Shown here: positions 36,716 through 45,367 of the stretch, piece after piece
Layout: every line of letters starts with the position of its first letter
Numbering within the stretch: position 1 is the stretch's first letter
DNA from: JAJEBT01 sp965214975
GTDB taxonomy: Bacteria > Pseudomonadota > Alphaproteobacteria > MPNO01 > UBA830
DNA: 64,000 nt
Reading direction: 5' to 3'
Assembly (NCBI GenBank): GCA_965214975.1
Contig: OZ244055.1
Coordinates: 2,232,001-2,296,000 of the forward strand
Program-made: the position numbers and the translations under genes
The notes under the pieces: model-generated
What the model was told of the DNA's origin: nothing
Databases searched by the model: none
The model's input: the letters and a program-made list of their open reading frames with translations, nothing else

Positions 36716-38260
36716 ATGGATCGACGCAAGCTGCCGATCGGCATCCAGACCTTCCGCAGGATCCGCGAGGAGGGCCACTACTACGTCGACAAGACCGGCT
36801 ACGCCAAAAGGCTGGTCGACGAAGGCACCCACCATTTCCTGTCGCGGCCGCGGCGGTTCGGCAAGAGCCTGTTCGTCGACACGCTGAAGGAGCTGTTCGA
36901 GGGCAGCGAGGCGCTGTTCGAGGGACTCGCCGTCCACGGCCAGTGGGACTGGTCGGTGCGGCATCCGGTCGTGCGCCTGAGTTTCGGGCGCGGCGATTTC
37001 GAGCAGCCGGGCTTTCTCGACCGCAACGTCGCGACCCAGCTCGATGCCGTTGAAAGGCGATCGGGCCTGAAGTCCGGATATTCCGATGCATCCGAGCGTT
37101 TCGCCTACCTGCTCGAGGCGCTTCACGAGCGGACGGGACGGAGGGTCGTCGTGCTGGTGGACGAGTACGACAAGCCCGTTCTCGACGCTCTGGGGGATCC
37201 GGAACGGGCGCGCGCGAACCGCAACTATCTGCGCGGGCTCTACTCGACCCTCAAGGACAGCGACGCCCACGTCAAGTTCAGCTTCATCACCGGGGTGAGC
37301 AAGTTCACCCGGACGAGCCTGTTCTCGGGGATGAACAACCTCAGGGACGTCACTCTCAGTCCGCGCTACTCCGCGATCTGCGGCTACACCGAGGCCGATC
37401 TGGACAGGACGTTCGCGCCGGAGCTCGACGGGCTCGACCGCCAGGCGATCCGCGAGTGGTACAACGGCTACTCGTGGCTCGGCGAGGACAGGGTCTACAA
37501 CCCCTTCGGAATCCTGCAGCTGTTCGACGAACGGCGGTTCCGGGCGTGGTGGTTCGAGACCGGCACGCCAGCCTTTCTCGTCGACCTGCTGAAGTCGCGC
37601 GGAATCCCCTCGACGGATCTCGACGGAATGGTCGTCGACGACGACTTGCTGTCGTCGTTCGACGTCGACGACATCCCGCACCAGGCGCTGCTGTTCCAGA
37701 CCGGCTATCTGACCATAACCGACGTCGACGCCCGGGACGGATCCGCCGCCTACCGGCTCGGCTACCCCAACAGGGAAGTGCGCCAGGCCCTGAACAGGCA
37801 TCTTCTGCGGGCCTGGGCCCCGGAGATGGCGGACGTCGCCCGGGCGGGGAATCTCGGCCGGCTGCTGGCGGACGCCGATCTTGCCGGCCTCGAGGCGCTG
37901 CTGCGGGCGTTCTTCGCGAGCGTTCCGTACCACTGGCACGCGAAGACGCCGATCGCCCGCTACGAGGGGCACTACGCGACCGTGATCTGCTCGCTTCTCT
38001 CGGGGTGGGGTCTCGACGCGCGGGTGGAGGACGCGACGAGCCACGGGCGGATCGACCTGGCGGTGACGGCGGGCGGGCACGCGTACCTGTTCGAGTTCAA
38101 GGTGCTGGGTTCGGCCTCCGGGGGCGCGGCGATGCGGCAGCTGCGCGAGAAGGGCTACGCGGACAAGTACAGGGCTCCGGGGCGGACGGTGCATCTCGTC
38201 GGGGTCGAGTTCGACCCGGAGAAGCGCAACATCGTGACGTTCGAGACCGCGCGGGCGTGA
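36716..38260 (+). CDS. AAA-ATPase-like protein with C-terminal PD-(D/E)XK nuclease domain, copy 2
   Basis: A 514-residue paralogue of the gene at 34559. Identity is nearly complete except for a patch at residues 100-145, where LDAVERRSGLKSGYSDASER replaces LDEIEEDAGLVARYPDAPER and neighbouring residues also differ. The P-loop-like RPRRFGKSL, the VVVLVDEYDKP segment and the nuclease motif GRIDLAVTAGG with FEFKV are all retained, so both copies look intact. The ATG at 36716 matches copy 1; the frame is open further upstream. Confidence 0.88.
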   Translation: MDRRKLPIGIQTFRRIREEGHYYVDKTGYAKRLVDEGTHHFLSRPRRFGKSLFVDTLKELFEGSEALFEGLAVHGQWDWSVRHPVVRLSFGRGDFEQPGFLDRNVATQLDAVERRSGLKSGYSDASERFAYLLEALHERTGRRVVVLVDEYDKPVLDALGDPERARANRNYLRGLYSTLKDSDAHVKFSFITGVSKFTRTSLFSGMNNLRDVTLSPRYSAICGYTEADLDRTFAPELDGLDRQAIREWYNGYSWLGEDRVYNPFGILQLFDERRFRAWWFETGTPAFLVDLLKSRGIPSTDLDGMVVDDDLLSSFDVDDIPHQALLFQTGYLTITDVDARDGSAAYRLGYPNREVRQALNRHLLRAWAPEMADVARAGNLGRLLADADLAGLEALLRAFFASVPYHWHAKTPIARYEGHYATVICSLLSGWGLDARVEDATSHGRIDLAVTAGGHAYLFEFKVLGSASGGAAMRQLREKGYADKYRAPGRTVHLVGVEFDPEKRNIVTFETARA

Positions 38261-38540
38261 CGTTCGGGTGCGTCTCCGGAAGCGGATCCCCGGCCTGCCG
38301 TCCGCATGACCCGCGGTCCGGTCCTCCCGCCCTGCCGGGATCGCGGCGGCGTGCCGAACCGTCGGCGACGCGTTCCCGTTTCGCCGCGTGCCGACCGGAA
38401 CGACACGGTCCCGTTCGCCGGCCGCGGGTGCCCGGATGCTCCGTCCTCCCCGGCTTCCCTGCGCTCGTCCGCAAGGGGGCGGAAGCGTGACGGCGCGCGC
38501 GGATCGTCGGCAACGGAACGGGACGGAAATCCCCGAAGGG

Positions 38541-38827
38541 GAAGCTGGGGGCTTCTGTTGCCCGGTGCCCCCAAAACCGCGCTTTCCTGGATGTCAGGCA
38601 GCGAGAGCCAACTCGTTGTCATTGGCATTTGTAAAGGCGGCCCGCTAACGGCGGTGCCATACCGGGCGAAAGGCAGGTCTTTAGACGCGTGTCGATCCTG
38701 GTTCGCCCCCTCTGGAACTCCGCGGCCGTTTCCTTGCCCGGAGAGTCTGGTGGAGGCGCCGGGTACTGCCCCCGGGTCCACTGCGCTTATTCCACAAGCC
38801 GTTTATCGCCATAGTCGGCAAGCCGAC
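38541..38827 (-). ncRNA. ssrA: tmRNA, circularly permuted two-piece form
   Basis: On the minus strand the acceptor piece ends with the encoded CCA at 38750-38748. A linker of about 37 bases separates it from the coding piece, which begins GGGGGCGA at 38710. GGGGGCG pairs with CGCCTCC to give a 7-bp acceptor stem whose third pair is G-U, the alanine identity element. The T-arm stem is CCGGG/CCCGG. The resume codon is GCC at 38626-38624 and the tag reads ANDNELALAA, with the stop at 38594. Outer ends are approximate. This permuted form is characteristic of Alphaproteobacteria. Confidence 0.93.
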
Positions 38828-38833
38828 ACGAGG

Positions 38834-38862
38834 AATGTAGTCGTTTCGCCCCCCGCCGTAAA
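38834..38862 (-). promoter_or_regulatory. Candidate ssrA promoter
   Basis: On the minus strand TTTACG (38862-38857) and TACATT (38839-38834) are separated by 17 bases and lie just upstream of the inferred tmRNA 5' end. Confidence 0.5.
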
Positions 38863-39144
38863 CCCCCGCGCCGGACCCCGTCTTCGTCATGGCCGCCGCA
38901 CCGCGACGGCCCGTCGGGGAAAGGCTGTTCATTGTCGCTGCACGCGTCGGGGACGAGTGGGGGAAAGGCCCGTTTTCTCCGGTCCCCGGATGCTGCCCGG
39001 TCTTGAAGTCCCGGCATGGAAGCCCGACGATGAGTGCCGGAATCCCCGGGGTCTTCGGGACGCGAACGTCCCGGGGAACCGGCCGGTTCCGTGCCGGGCC
39101 GCCGCGCTGCGCGTCATCCCGGGTCCGCGAAACCGGGGGCGGGC
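38863..39144. other. Intergenic stretch upstream of thyA
   Basis: About 280 bases between the ssrA promoter and thyA. No gene or strong promoter was recognised; an open frame through it in thyA phase lacks family similarity. Confidence 0.5.
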
Positions 39145-39939
39145 ATGAAGCAGTATCTCGACCTTCTCCGCCACGTCCGCCACCGCGGCGTCCTCCGGGA
39201 CGACCGCACCGGAACCGGAACGCTCGGCGTGTTCGGCTGCCAGATGCGCTTCGATCTCCGGGACGGCTTTCCCCTGGTCACCACCAAGCGCATCCACTTC
39301 AAGTCGGTGGTCCACGAGCTGCTGTGGTTCCTGAACGGCGACACCAACGTCCGCTACCTCGACGACAACGGCGTCACGATCTGGGACGAGTGGGCGGACG
39401 GCAACGGCGACCTCGGCCCCGTCTACGGCGCCCAGTGGCGCTCGTGGGACTGCGGCGACGGCAGGACCGTCGACCAGATCTCCGGGGTCGTCGAGGCCGT
39501 GAAGGCGCACAGCACGTCGCGCCGTCTCGTCGTCAGCGCATGGAACGTCGGGCAGCTCGACCGCATGGCGCTGCCGCCGTGCCACTGCCTGTTCCAGTTC
39601 CACGTGGCGGAGGGCCGCCTGTCCTGCCAGCTCTACCAGCGGAGCGCCGACGTGTTCCTTGGCGTGCCGTTCAACATCGCGTCCTACGCCCTGCTGACGA
39701 TGATGGTGGCGCAGGTCGCGGGACTGGAGCCCGGCGAGTTCGTCCACACCCTGGGAGACGCGCATCTCTACGCGAACCATCTCGAGCAGGCGGACCGGCA
39801 GCTCGAGCGGAAGCCCCACGCCCTGCCCGAGATGCGTCTCAACCCCGATGTCCGCGACGTCTTCGGGTTCCGCTACGAGGACTTCACGCTCGAGAGCTAC
39901 CGGTTCCATCCCCACATTCCCGCGGCCGTCGCGGTCTGA
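39145..39939 (+). CDS. thyA: Thymidylate synthase
   Basis: ThyA methylates dUMP to dTMP with methylenetetrahydrofolate. The 264-residue length equals that of E. coli ThyA. Motifs are DDRTGTGTLGVFGCQMRF, ELLWFLNGDTNVRYL, the catalytic cysteine in LPPCHCLFQF near residue 146, YQRSADVFLGVPFNIASYALL, and HTLGDAHLYANH. The ATG at 39145 gives the standard MKQYLDLLRHV start; the frame extends upstream without similarity. folA follows 11 bases later. Confidence 0.97.
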   Translation: MKQYLDLLRHVRHRGVLRDDRTGTGTLGVFGCQMRFDLRDGFPLVTTKRIHFKSVVHELLWFLNGDTNVRYLDDNGVTIWDEWADGNGDLGPVYGAQWRSWDCGDGRTVDQISGVVEAVKAHSTSRRLVVSAWNVGQLDRMALPPCHCLFQFHVAEGRLSCQLYQRSADVFLGVPFNIASYALLTMMVAQVAGLEPGEFVHTLGDAHLYANHLEQADRQLERKPHALPEMRLNPDVRDVFGFRYEDFTLESYRFHPHIPAAVAV

Positions 39940-39950
39940 GAGGCGCGGTC

Positions 39951-40466
39951 TTGCGCGTCGCGATCGTCGTCGCCGTGTCGAGAAACGGCGTCATCGGCCG
40001 GGACGGCGGCCTGCCCTGGAAGCTCGCGAGCGATCTCCGCCGGTTCCGGAAGCTGACGACGGGCAGGCCCGTCGTGATGGGGCGCCGCACCCACGAATCG
40101 ATCGGCCGGCCCCTGCCCGGCCGCACCAACATCGTCATCACGCGGAACGGGCGGGATCCGCCCCCCGGGGTCAGGATCGCCCGCGACCTCGCGTCCGCTC
40201 TCGTGCTGGCCCGGAGCGCCGCCGGCGGCGCCGACGAGGCGTTCGTGATCGGCGGCGCCCGGGTCTACCGCGAGGCGCTGGCGGTGGCGGATGTCGTCCA
40301 CATGACCGAGGTCCATGCGGAGGTCGCGGGCGGGGTCACGTTTCCGCTGCCGCTCGGCGACGGGTGGCGGGAGGTGTCCCGCGAGCGCCATGCGGCGGGC
40401 GAGGGCGACGACCACGCGCATTCGTTCGTCACCCACGAGCGCGTCCGTCCGTCCGCGCGTCCCTGA
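39951..40466 (+). CDS. folA: Dihydrofolate reductase
   Basis: FolA regenerates tetrahydrofolate after ThyA. The 171-residue protein has IVVAVSRNGVIGRDGGLPW, RFRKLTTGRPVVMGRRTHESI, GRTNIVITRN and EAFVIGGARVYREAL in the normal order, with the active-site Asp in LASDLRRF. The likely start is TTG at 39951, preceded by GAGAGGCG; no ATG or GTG is available nearby. It is directly downstream of thyA, the usual arrangement. Confidence 0.94.
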   Translation: MRVAIVVAVSRNGVIGRDGGLPWKLASDLRRFRKLTTGRPVVMGRRTHESIGRPLPGRTNIVITRNGRDPPPGVRIARDLASALVLARSAAGGADEAFVIGGARVYREALAVADVVHMTEVHAEVAGGVTFPLPLGDGWREVSRERHAAGEGDDHAHSFVTHERVRPSARP

Positions 40467-40493
40467 GACCCCGGCCGCCGGCGGCGTCCCGGA

Positions 40494-41219
40494 TCAGAGG
40501 ATCTCGGAGAAGAACTCGCGCGTCATCCGGTAGGACTGCCGGGTGAGCTTCTCGTCGTAGCGCTGGAACTCGTTGAACTTTCCGACGTCGCAGAACGAGT
40601 GGCTCGCGTGGCCGTAGACCACGAGCTGCCAGTCCGCGCCCGCCTCGGTCAGCTCCGCCTCGAGCTCCTCGATCAGGCCGCGCGGGGTCACCGGGTCGGC
40701 CGAGCCGTGGAAGATCAGGACGCGCCCCCGGAAATCCGCCTTCGCGCCGGGGTCGACCGGGTTGGGCAGCGTCACGTGGAAGACGACGACCCCTCCGTGG
40801 TCGCTTCCGGCTCGGGCCTGCTCGAGCGCGAACCCGCCGCCGATGCAGTAGCCGACGAGACCGCGCCTGCCGGGGGCGGTCAGGCCGCGCTCCATGGCCG
40901 CCGCCGTCATCGCCGCGTCCGCCGCCGCGCCGCAGCCGAGAACGAACGGCAGGTCGGCCCGCACCGCGCGCGAGATCCTCATCAGCTCGTCGAAGTCCTT
41001 CTCCCTCTCGCCGTAGCCCGCCCCGAACATGTCGGCGACCATGACCACGTGGTCCGCGCCGGCGAGGTCCGCGGCCATGTCGACGGAATGGCGGCAGACC
41101 CCGAGCCAGTCGGGCTGCATGAGGATCGCCGGGCGCCTCGCGGACACGGAGTCGTCGAAGACCAGCATGCCCTCGAACGGGCGGCCGTCATGCTCGTAGG
41201 CCACGGGAATCTCGGCCAT
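40494..41219 (-). CDS. Dienelactone hydrolase family protein
   Basis: A 241-residue alpha/beta-hydrolase of the dienelactone hydrolase family. The cysteine nucleophile is in LVGYCIGGGFAL near residue 123, the acid in FHGSADPVTP, and the histidine in YGHASHSF. True dienelactone hydrolases act in chlorocatechol degradation, but no such pathway is here; the substrate is unknown. It converges on folA. Confidence 0.87.
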   Translation of the reverse strand: MAEIPVAYEHDGRPFEGMLVFDDSVSARRPAILMQPDWLGVCRHSVDMAADLAGADHVVMVADMFGAGYGEREKDFDELMRISRAVRADLPFVLGCGAAADAAMTAAAMERGLTAPGRRGLVGYCIGGGFALEQARAGSDHGGVVVFHVTLPNPVDPGAKADFRGRVLIFHGSADPVTPRGLIEELEAELTEAGADWQLVVYGHASHSFCDVGKFNEFQRYDEKLTRQSYRMTREFFSEIL

Positions 41220-41249
41220 GCCCGTTTCCTCCCCTGTCGCCGCGCCGGA

Positions 41250-42539
41250 TCAGCGCTGGGTCAGCTTGAGCTCGATGCGGCGGTTGCGACGGTAGGCCTT
41301 CACCGTGTCGCCCTCGTCGAGAGGATAGTTCGCCCCGAACCCCGCCGCCACCAGGCGGTTCGCCGGGATGCCGCGCTCGATCAGCGCGCGCACCACCGAG
41401 ATCGCCCGCGCCGTCGACAGCTCCCAGTTCGACGGGAACTGCGGCGTCCTGATCGGCGCCCGGTCGGTGTGGCCGTCGATGCGCAGCACCCAGTCGATGC
41501 TCTCCGGGATGCGGCCCGTCACCTCCCTGAGCGTGTCCGCGAGCCCGTCGATCCGCCGCCGCGCCGTCGGGTTGAAGTCCGCGGCCCCCGAGGGGAACAG
41601 GATCTCCGACTGGAACACGAAACGGTCGCCGACGATGCGGACGCTTTCCTCGCTTCCCAGAACCTCGCGCAGCCTGCCGAAGAACTCCGACCGGTAGCGC
41701 GCGAGCTCGGTCACCCTCGACACCAGCGCCTCGCGAAGCCGCTTGCCGAGATCGTCCAGCCGGATCCGCTGCTCCTCCCGCGTCGTCTCCGAGGCCTCGA
41801 GCGCGGCGTTGAGCCGCGCGAATTCCCGGCGGAGATCGGCGAGCTCGCGCGAGACCGCCCGCACGCGTTCCCGGACGGCCGCGCCGGCCTTCCGCTCCTC
41901 GGCGAGTCGGCGCCGGCCCTCCCCGGCCTCCCTCTCGGCCCGGCCGGAGCGTTCCCGCGCGGCCGCGAGCGAAGCGTCGAGCTCCCGGGAGCGCGCCCTC
42001 ATCCGGGACACGGTCTCCTCGTATTTCGCGAGGTTCTCGCGGAGGCGGGCCATCTGGAGGGCGAGTCTCTCGATCTGGCGCTGCGACGCCGTCCGCGCCG
42101 CCCGCTCCTCGGCGAGCTCGGCGCGGGCGGCCTCGACCGCGCCCGTCCTCTCGGCGAGATCCCGTTCCGTGGCGCCGCGCCGCGCCTTTTCCGCGGCGAG
42201 CAGCGTCTCCAGCTCGCGCGAGCTCGCGAGCAGCCGCGCGACGATGTCGTCTCGGTCGGCGAGCTCCTGGCCGAGTCCGGCGATCCGCGCCTCCAGATCC
42301 CTGCGCAACCGGACCGCCCTGGCCTGCTCGAGCTCCAGCTGCTCGGACAGCGCGGCGACCTGCCGGTTCAGGCTGTCGAGCGCCCGGTCGCGGCCCAGAA
42401 GGAGTTCGCTGAGAAAGAACTGCGCCACCGTGAAGATCATCACGAGAAAGATGATGACGACCAGAAGCGCGGCCAGGGCGTCCACGAAACCCGGCCACAT
42501 GTCGGGCATCTGCCGCTGGCGCTCCGCGGTGCGCGCCAT
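41250..42539 (-). CDS. OmpA/MotB-like peptidoglycan-binding protein
   Basis: A 429-residue protein. One membrane segment (FVDALAALLVVIIFLVMIFT, residues 18-37) is followed by a long coiled coil (about residues 50-270) and a C-terminal OmpA-like domain (FPSGAADFNPTARRRIDGLA, VLRIDGHTDRAPI, NWELSTARAISVVRAL, GFGANYPLDEG, RNRRIEL). It starts about 19 bases after the stop of the MotA-like gene. The pair probably forms a stator-like complex in the inner membrane tethered to peptidoglycan. Confidence 0.88.
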   Translation of the reverse strand: MARTAERQRQMPDMWPGFVDALAALLVVIIFLVMIFTVAQFFLSELLLGRDRALDSLNRQVAALSEQLELEQARAVRLRRDLEARIAGLGQELADRDDIVARLLASSRELETLLAAEKARRGATERDLAERTGAVEAARAELAEERAARTASQRQIERLALQMARLRENLAKYEETVSRMRARSRELDASLAAARERSGRAEREAGEGRRRLAEERKAGAAVRERVRAVSRELADLRREFARLNAALEASETTREEQRIRLDDLGKRLREALVSRVTELARYRSEFFGRLREVLGSEESVRIVGDRFVFQSEILFPSGAADFNPTARRRIDGLADTLREVTGRIPESIDWVLRIDGHTDRAPIRTPQFPSNWELSTARAISVVRALIERGIPANRLVAAGFGANYPLDEGDTVKAYRRNRRIELKLTQR

Positions 42540-42557
42540 GCCGCGCTGGCCTCCGGC

Positions 42558-43697
42558 CTAGTTCCGCGGCCGTTCGGCCGCCGCGGCGAGCGTGCGCGAC
42601 AGGATGCGGATCTCGTTCCTGATGTCCTCGACCGTCTCGCGCCGACCGCGGTCCTGGTCGTCGAGGAGCCGCGCCAGCCGGCCGTCGATGCTGGACAGGT
42701 GTTTCCGGACCTCTGCGGCGTCGTCCTCCAGGGCCGGCCGCGCGAGAAGCGCCGCGATCTGCTCGAGGACGGCCTTCGTCTCGAGCTGCGCGTCGGCGAG
42801 CCGCGACAGCAGCGGCTGCTGGCGCCCGACCGTCTCGGCCACCGCGCCGACGCTTTCGACGAGATCGCCCGCGCCCGCGCGGGCCTCCTCGCCGCGGCGG
42901 ACCGCGCGCTCGAGATTCTCGAGATTGCTCGCGGTCTGCTCGAGAAGGCCCTGGATGTAGGCGGGAGCCGGCTGGCCGTCCGCGTTCCGCGGCTCCCCGG
43001 CGCCGGCCTGCCCGGACATCCAGTCCTCGAGCTCGTTGAAGAAGCGGTTCTGGGCCTGGCCCGCCTGGAGATCCAGGAACCCGAGAACCAGCGAGCCGGC
43101 GAGACCGAACAGCGACGACGAGAACGCCGTCGCCATGCCCGCCATTGGCGACTGGAGGCCGGTCTTGAGACTCGTGAACACGTTCTCGAGATTGCCCCCC
43201 TCCTCGATCCGCAGGCTGGCGATGACGTCGCCGACGGAGCCGATGGTCTTGAGGAGGCCCCAGAACGTGCCGAGCAGGCCGAGAAAGATCAGCAGCCCGA
43301 TCAGGTAGCGCGAGATCTCCCGCGCCTCGGCCAGCCGCGAGAAGACGCCGTCGAGCAGGGAGCGCGCCGCGGCCGGCGACGGGCGGAACGGGCCGTCCAG
43401 CTCGCCGGCGAGCACGGCCATCGGGGCCAGCATCCCGGGCGCCGGCGTTCCGTCGACGGAGAGGCCGCCGCCCTGCCGGGCGCGGAAGTTCTCGAGCCAG
43501 GCGACGCCGCCGCCGAGCGCGGCGACGATGCGGAAGACGTAGACGATGCCGAGAAGCAGGACTCCGAGAATGACCCCGTTGAAGCCGGGATTGGCCATGA
43601 ACCCGTCGCGCAGCCCGGCCTGGAGCAGCGCCAGGCCGGCCGCCAGCGCGCCGAGAAAGGCGGCCATCCGGATCAGGTAGCGTCGGGGATGGGTCAT
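42558..43697 (-). CDS. MotA/TolQ/ExbB-like membrane channel protein
   Basis: A 379-residue protein with membrane segments near residues 10-30, 40-65, 135-155 and 185-205. The stretch LIGLLIFLGLLGTFWGLLKTIGS followed by FSSSLFGLAGSLVLGFLDLQ resembles MotA/TolQ/ExbB proton-channel subunits. The C-terminal third is a soluble coiled coil. It is paired with the downstream OmpA-like gene. No flagellar genes are near. Confidence 0.83.
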   Translation of the reverse strand: MTHPRRYLIRMAAFLGALAAGLALLQAGLRDGFMANPGFNGVILGVLLLGIVYVFRIVAALGGGVAWLENFRARQGGGLSVDGTPAPGMLAPMAVLAGELDGPFRPSPAAARSLLDGVFSRLAEAREISRYLIGLLIFLGLLGTFWGLLKTIGSVGDVIASLRIEEGGNLENVFTSLKTGLQSPMAGMATAFSSSLFGLAGSLVLGFLDLQAGQAQNRFFNELEDWMSGQAGAGEPRNADGQPAPAYIQGLLEQTASNLENLERAVRRGEEARAGAGDLVESVGAVAETVGRQQPLLSRLADAQLETKAVLEQIAALLARPALEDDAAEVRKHLSSIDGRLARLLDDQDRGRRETVEDIRNEIRILSRTLAAAAERPRN

Positions 43698-43856
43698 CGG
43701 CGGTTCCCGTTCTCCGGCTCCGCCGCGCGGCGGAGCGTCCGGCCGGCGGGAGCGCCTTCGAAGGATCCCGTCTGGAGTCCGCGGACGCCGCCGCCGGGTC
43801 GCGGGAGGGCGCGACGGGGACGCGCGGCCGGCGGCGGCGCCTCCGCGTTCCGCGCG

Positions 43857-44678
43857 TCAGTCGGCGAGTCCGAGGCCACTGTCCCTGAGGGCGCCGTTCA
43901 GGAGCTCCCGGAGGTCGCCATGCAGGCGCTGACTGGTAGCAAGAATCGACCGGCGGTGCAACATGTCGGGGCCGCCGCCGATCTCGCTGACCATGCCCCC
44001 GGCCTCGCGGACGAGAACGATCCCGGCGGCCACGTCCCGCGGCGGGAGGCCGACCTCCCAGAAGCCCTCGAGACGCCCGGCCGCGACGTAGGCGAGATCG
44101 AGCGAGGCCGCGCCGAAGCGCCGGATGCCGGCGGCGCGTTCCATGGCCGCCCGGAGCATCGCCGCGAAGGAGCGCCGGCCCGGGCGGGCGCCGGAGGGGA
44201 TGCCGGTCGCGAGCACGGCGTCGGAGAGGCTTCCCCGTTCGGAAGTCCGCATCCGGTGGCGGTTCACGTAGGCGCCGGCGCCGCGCTCGGCCCAGAACAG
44301 CTCGTTGCGCAGGGGCTCGAGAACCAGCCCGGCCACCAGCTCGCCCTCGCGCTCGGCGGCGATCGAGATCGCGAAGTGCGGGATGCCGTGCAGGAAATTC
44401 GTCGTGCCGCCGATGGGGTCGACGATCCAGCGCTCGCTCTCGCTCCCGCCGGCGACGGCGCCCGACTCCTCGGGCAGGAACCCGAAGCCCGGGCGCGCCT
44501 TGCGGAGCTCGTCGCGCAGGATGCTTCCGGTGCGCCGGTCGGCCTCGCTGGCGAAGCCGCCGGGCCCCTTGCGCGAGACCTGCAGCTGCTCGACCTCGCC
44601 GTAGTCCCGGATCAGCGGCGTCGCGGCCCGGCGCGCCGCCTTCTCCATGACGTTGATCAGGGCGGTCGGGCGGGACAT
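43857..44678 (-). CDS. Inositol monophosphatase family protein with altered metal-binding motif
   Basis: A 273-residue member of the IMPase family (MSRPTALINVMEKAARRA, FLPEESG, TTNFLHGIPHFAISIA, FGAASLDLAYVAAGRLEGFWE). In active members the motif reads DPxDGT; here it reads DPIGGT (residues 87-92), with Gly90 encoded by GGC instead of a GAC Asp. The usual W-D of the later motif is RD in PPRDVAAG. The metal site may therefore be weakened, and the protein could have a regulatory role. It lies directly downstream of efp. Confidence 0.88.
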   Translation of the reverse strand: MSRPTALINVMEKAARRAATPLIRDYGEVEQLQVSRKGPGGFASEADRRTGSILRDELRKARPGFGFLPEESGAVAGGSESERWIVDPIGGTTNFLHGIPHFAISIAAEREGELVAGLVLEPLRNELFWAERGAGAYVNRHRMRTSERGSLSDAVLATGIPSGARPGRRSFAAMLRAAMERAAGIRRFGAASLDLAYVAAGRLEGFWEVGLPPRDVAAGIVLVREAGGMVSEIGGGPDMLHRRSILATSQRLHGDLRELLNGALRDSGLGLAD

Positions 44679-44713
44679 GGACGTTCTCCTGCCGCGTCGC
44701 GGCGGGCGCGGAC

Positions 44714-45280
44714 TCAGTCCTTGGCGCGCTCGACGTAGGAGGCGTCCCCGGTGCTGACGACGATCCGCGCGCCCGCCTCGATGTGCGGCGGAACCATGAC
44801 GCGCATGCCGTTCCCGACGACCGCCGGCTTGTAGGACGACGAGGCGGTCTGGCCCCTGACCACGGGGTCGGCCTCGACGACCTCCATGACCACGTGCTGC
44901 GGCGGGCGGATCCCGGCGACCGCGCCGTCGATCATCTCCGCCGTGACGGTCATGCCTTCCTGCAGGAACGCCGCCGCGTCGCCGACGGCCTGGCGCGCGA
45001 ACGCGAACTGCTCGTAGGTTTCGCCGTCCATGAAGGTCATCGCGTCGTCGTCGGCGTAGAGGAACGTGCATTCCCGCTCCTCGACCATCAGCTTCTCGAC
45101 GGTTTCGGAGGTGCGGAAGCGCCCGTTGGTCTTGGCGCCGCTGCGCACGTCGCGCATCTCGACCTGGATGAAGGCGTTGCCCTTGCCGGGAAGCAGGAGC
45201 TCGGTCTTCAGCACGTTCCACTGGCGGCCGTCATGCTCGATGACGTTGCCCGGGCGGATGGTGTTGGCCTGGATCTTCAT
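44714..45280 (-). CDS. efp: Translation elongation factor P
   Basis: EF-P relieves ribosome stalling at polyproline stretches. The 188-residue protein begins MKIQANTIRPGNVIEHDGRQ, and the loop LPGKGNAF carries Lys33, the site of beta-lysylation in this branch. The domain II and III sequences (ETYEQFAF, VTAEMIDGAVAGIRPPQHV, GARIVVSTGDASYVERAKD) are standard. epmB and epmA, whose products modify this lysine, lie 1.2-3.5 kb to the right. Confidence 0.97.
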   Translation of the reverse strand: MKIQANTIRPGNVIEHDGRQWNVLKTELLLPGKGNAFIQVEMRDVRSGAKTNGRFRTSETVEKLMVEERECTFLYADDDAMTFMDGETYEQFAFARQAVGDAAAFLQEGMTVTAEMIDGAVAGIRPPQHVVMEVVEADPVVRGQTASSSYKPAVVGNGMRVMVPPHIEAGARIVVSTGDASYVERAKD

Positions 45281-45367
45281 GGGACGTGCGTTCCGGATCG
45301 CGTCCGCGCGGCACCCGCGCGCCGGGCAACCTATCAGGCCGCCCGGGGCCGGGCAACGCGGCGCCGG

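Larger units (their letters stand above)
36472..38480 (+). repeat. Direct repeat copy 2, about 2.0 kb
   Basis: The second unit of the tandem duplication described for 34316-36324. It contains the second ATPase/nuclease gene, its leader and its 3' flank. It ends about 60 bases before the ssrA gene region. Confidence 0.9.

Noticed and set aside
41250..43697. Zorya-type defence pair (ZorA/ZorB)
   Set aside because: The MotA-like plus OmpA-like pair resembles ZorAB, but no ZorC, ZorD or ZorE follows and the neighbours are efp-type housekeeping genes.
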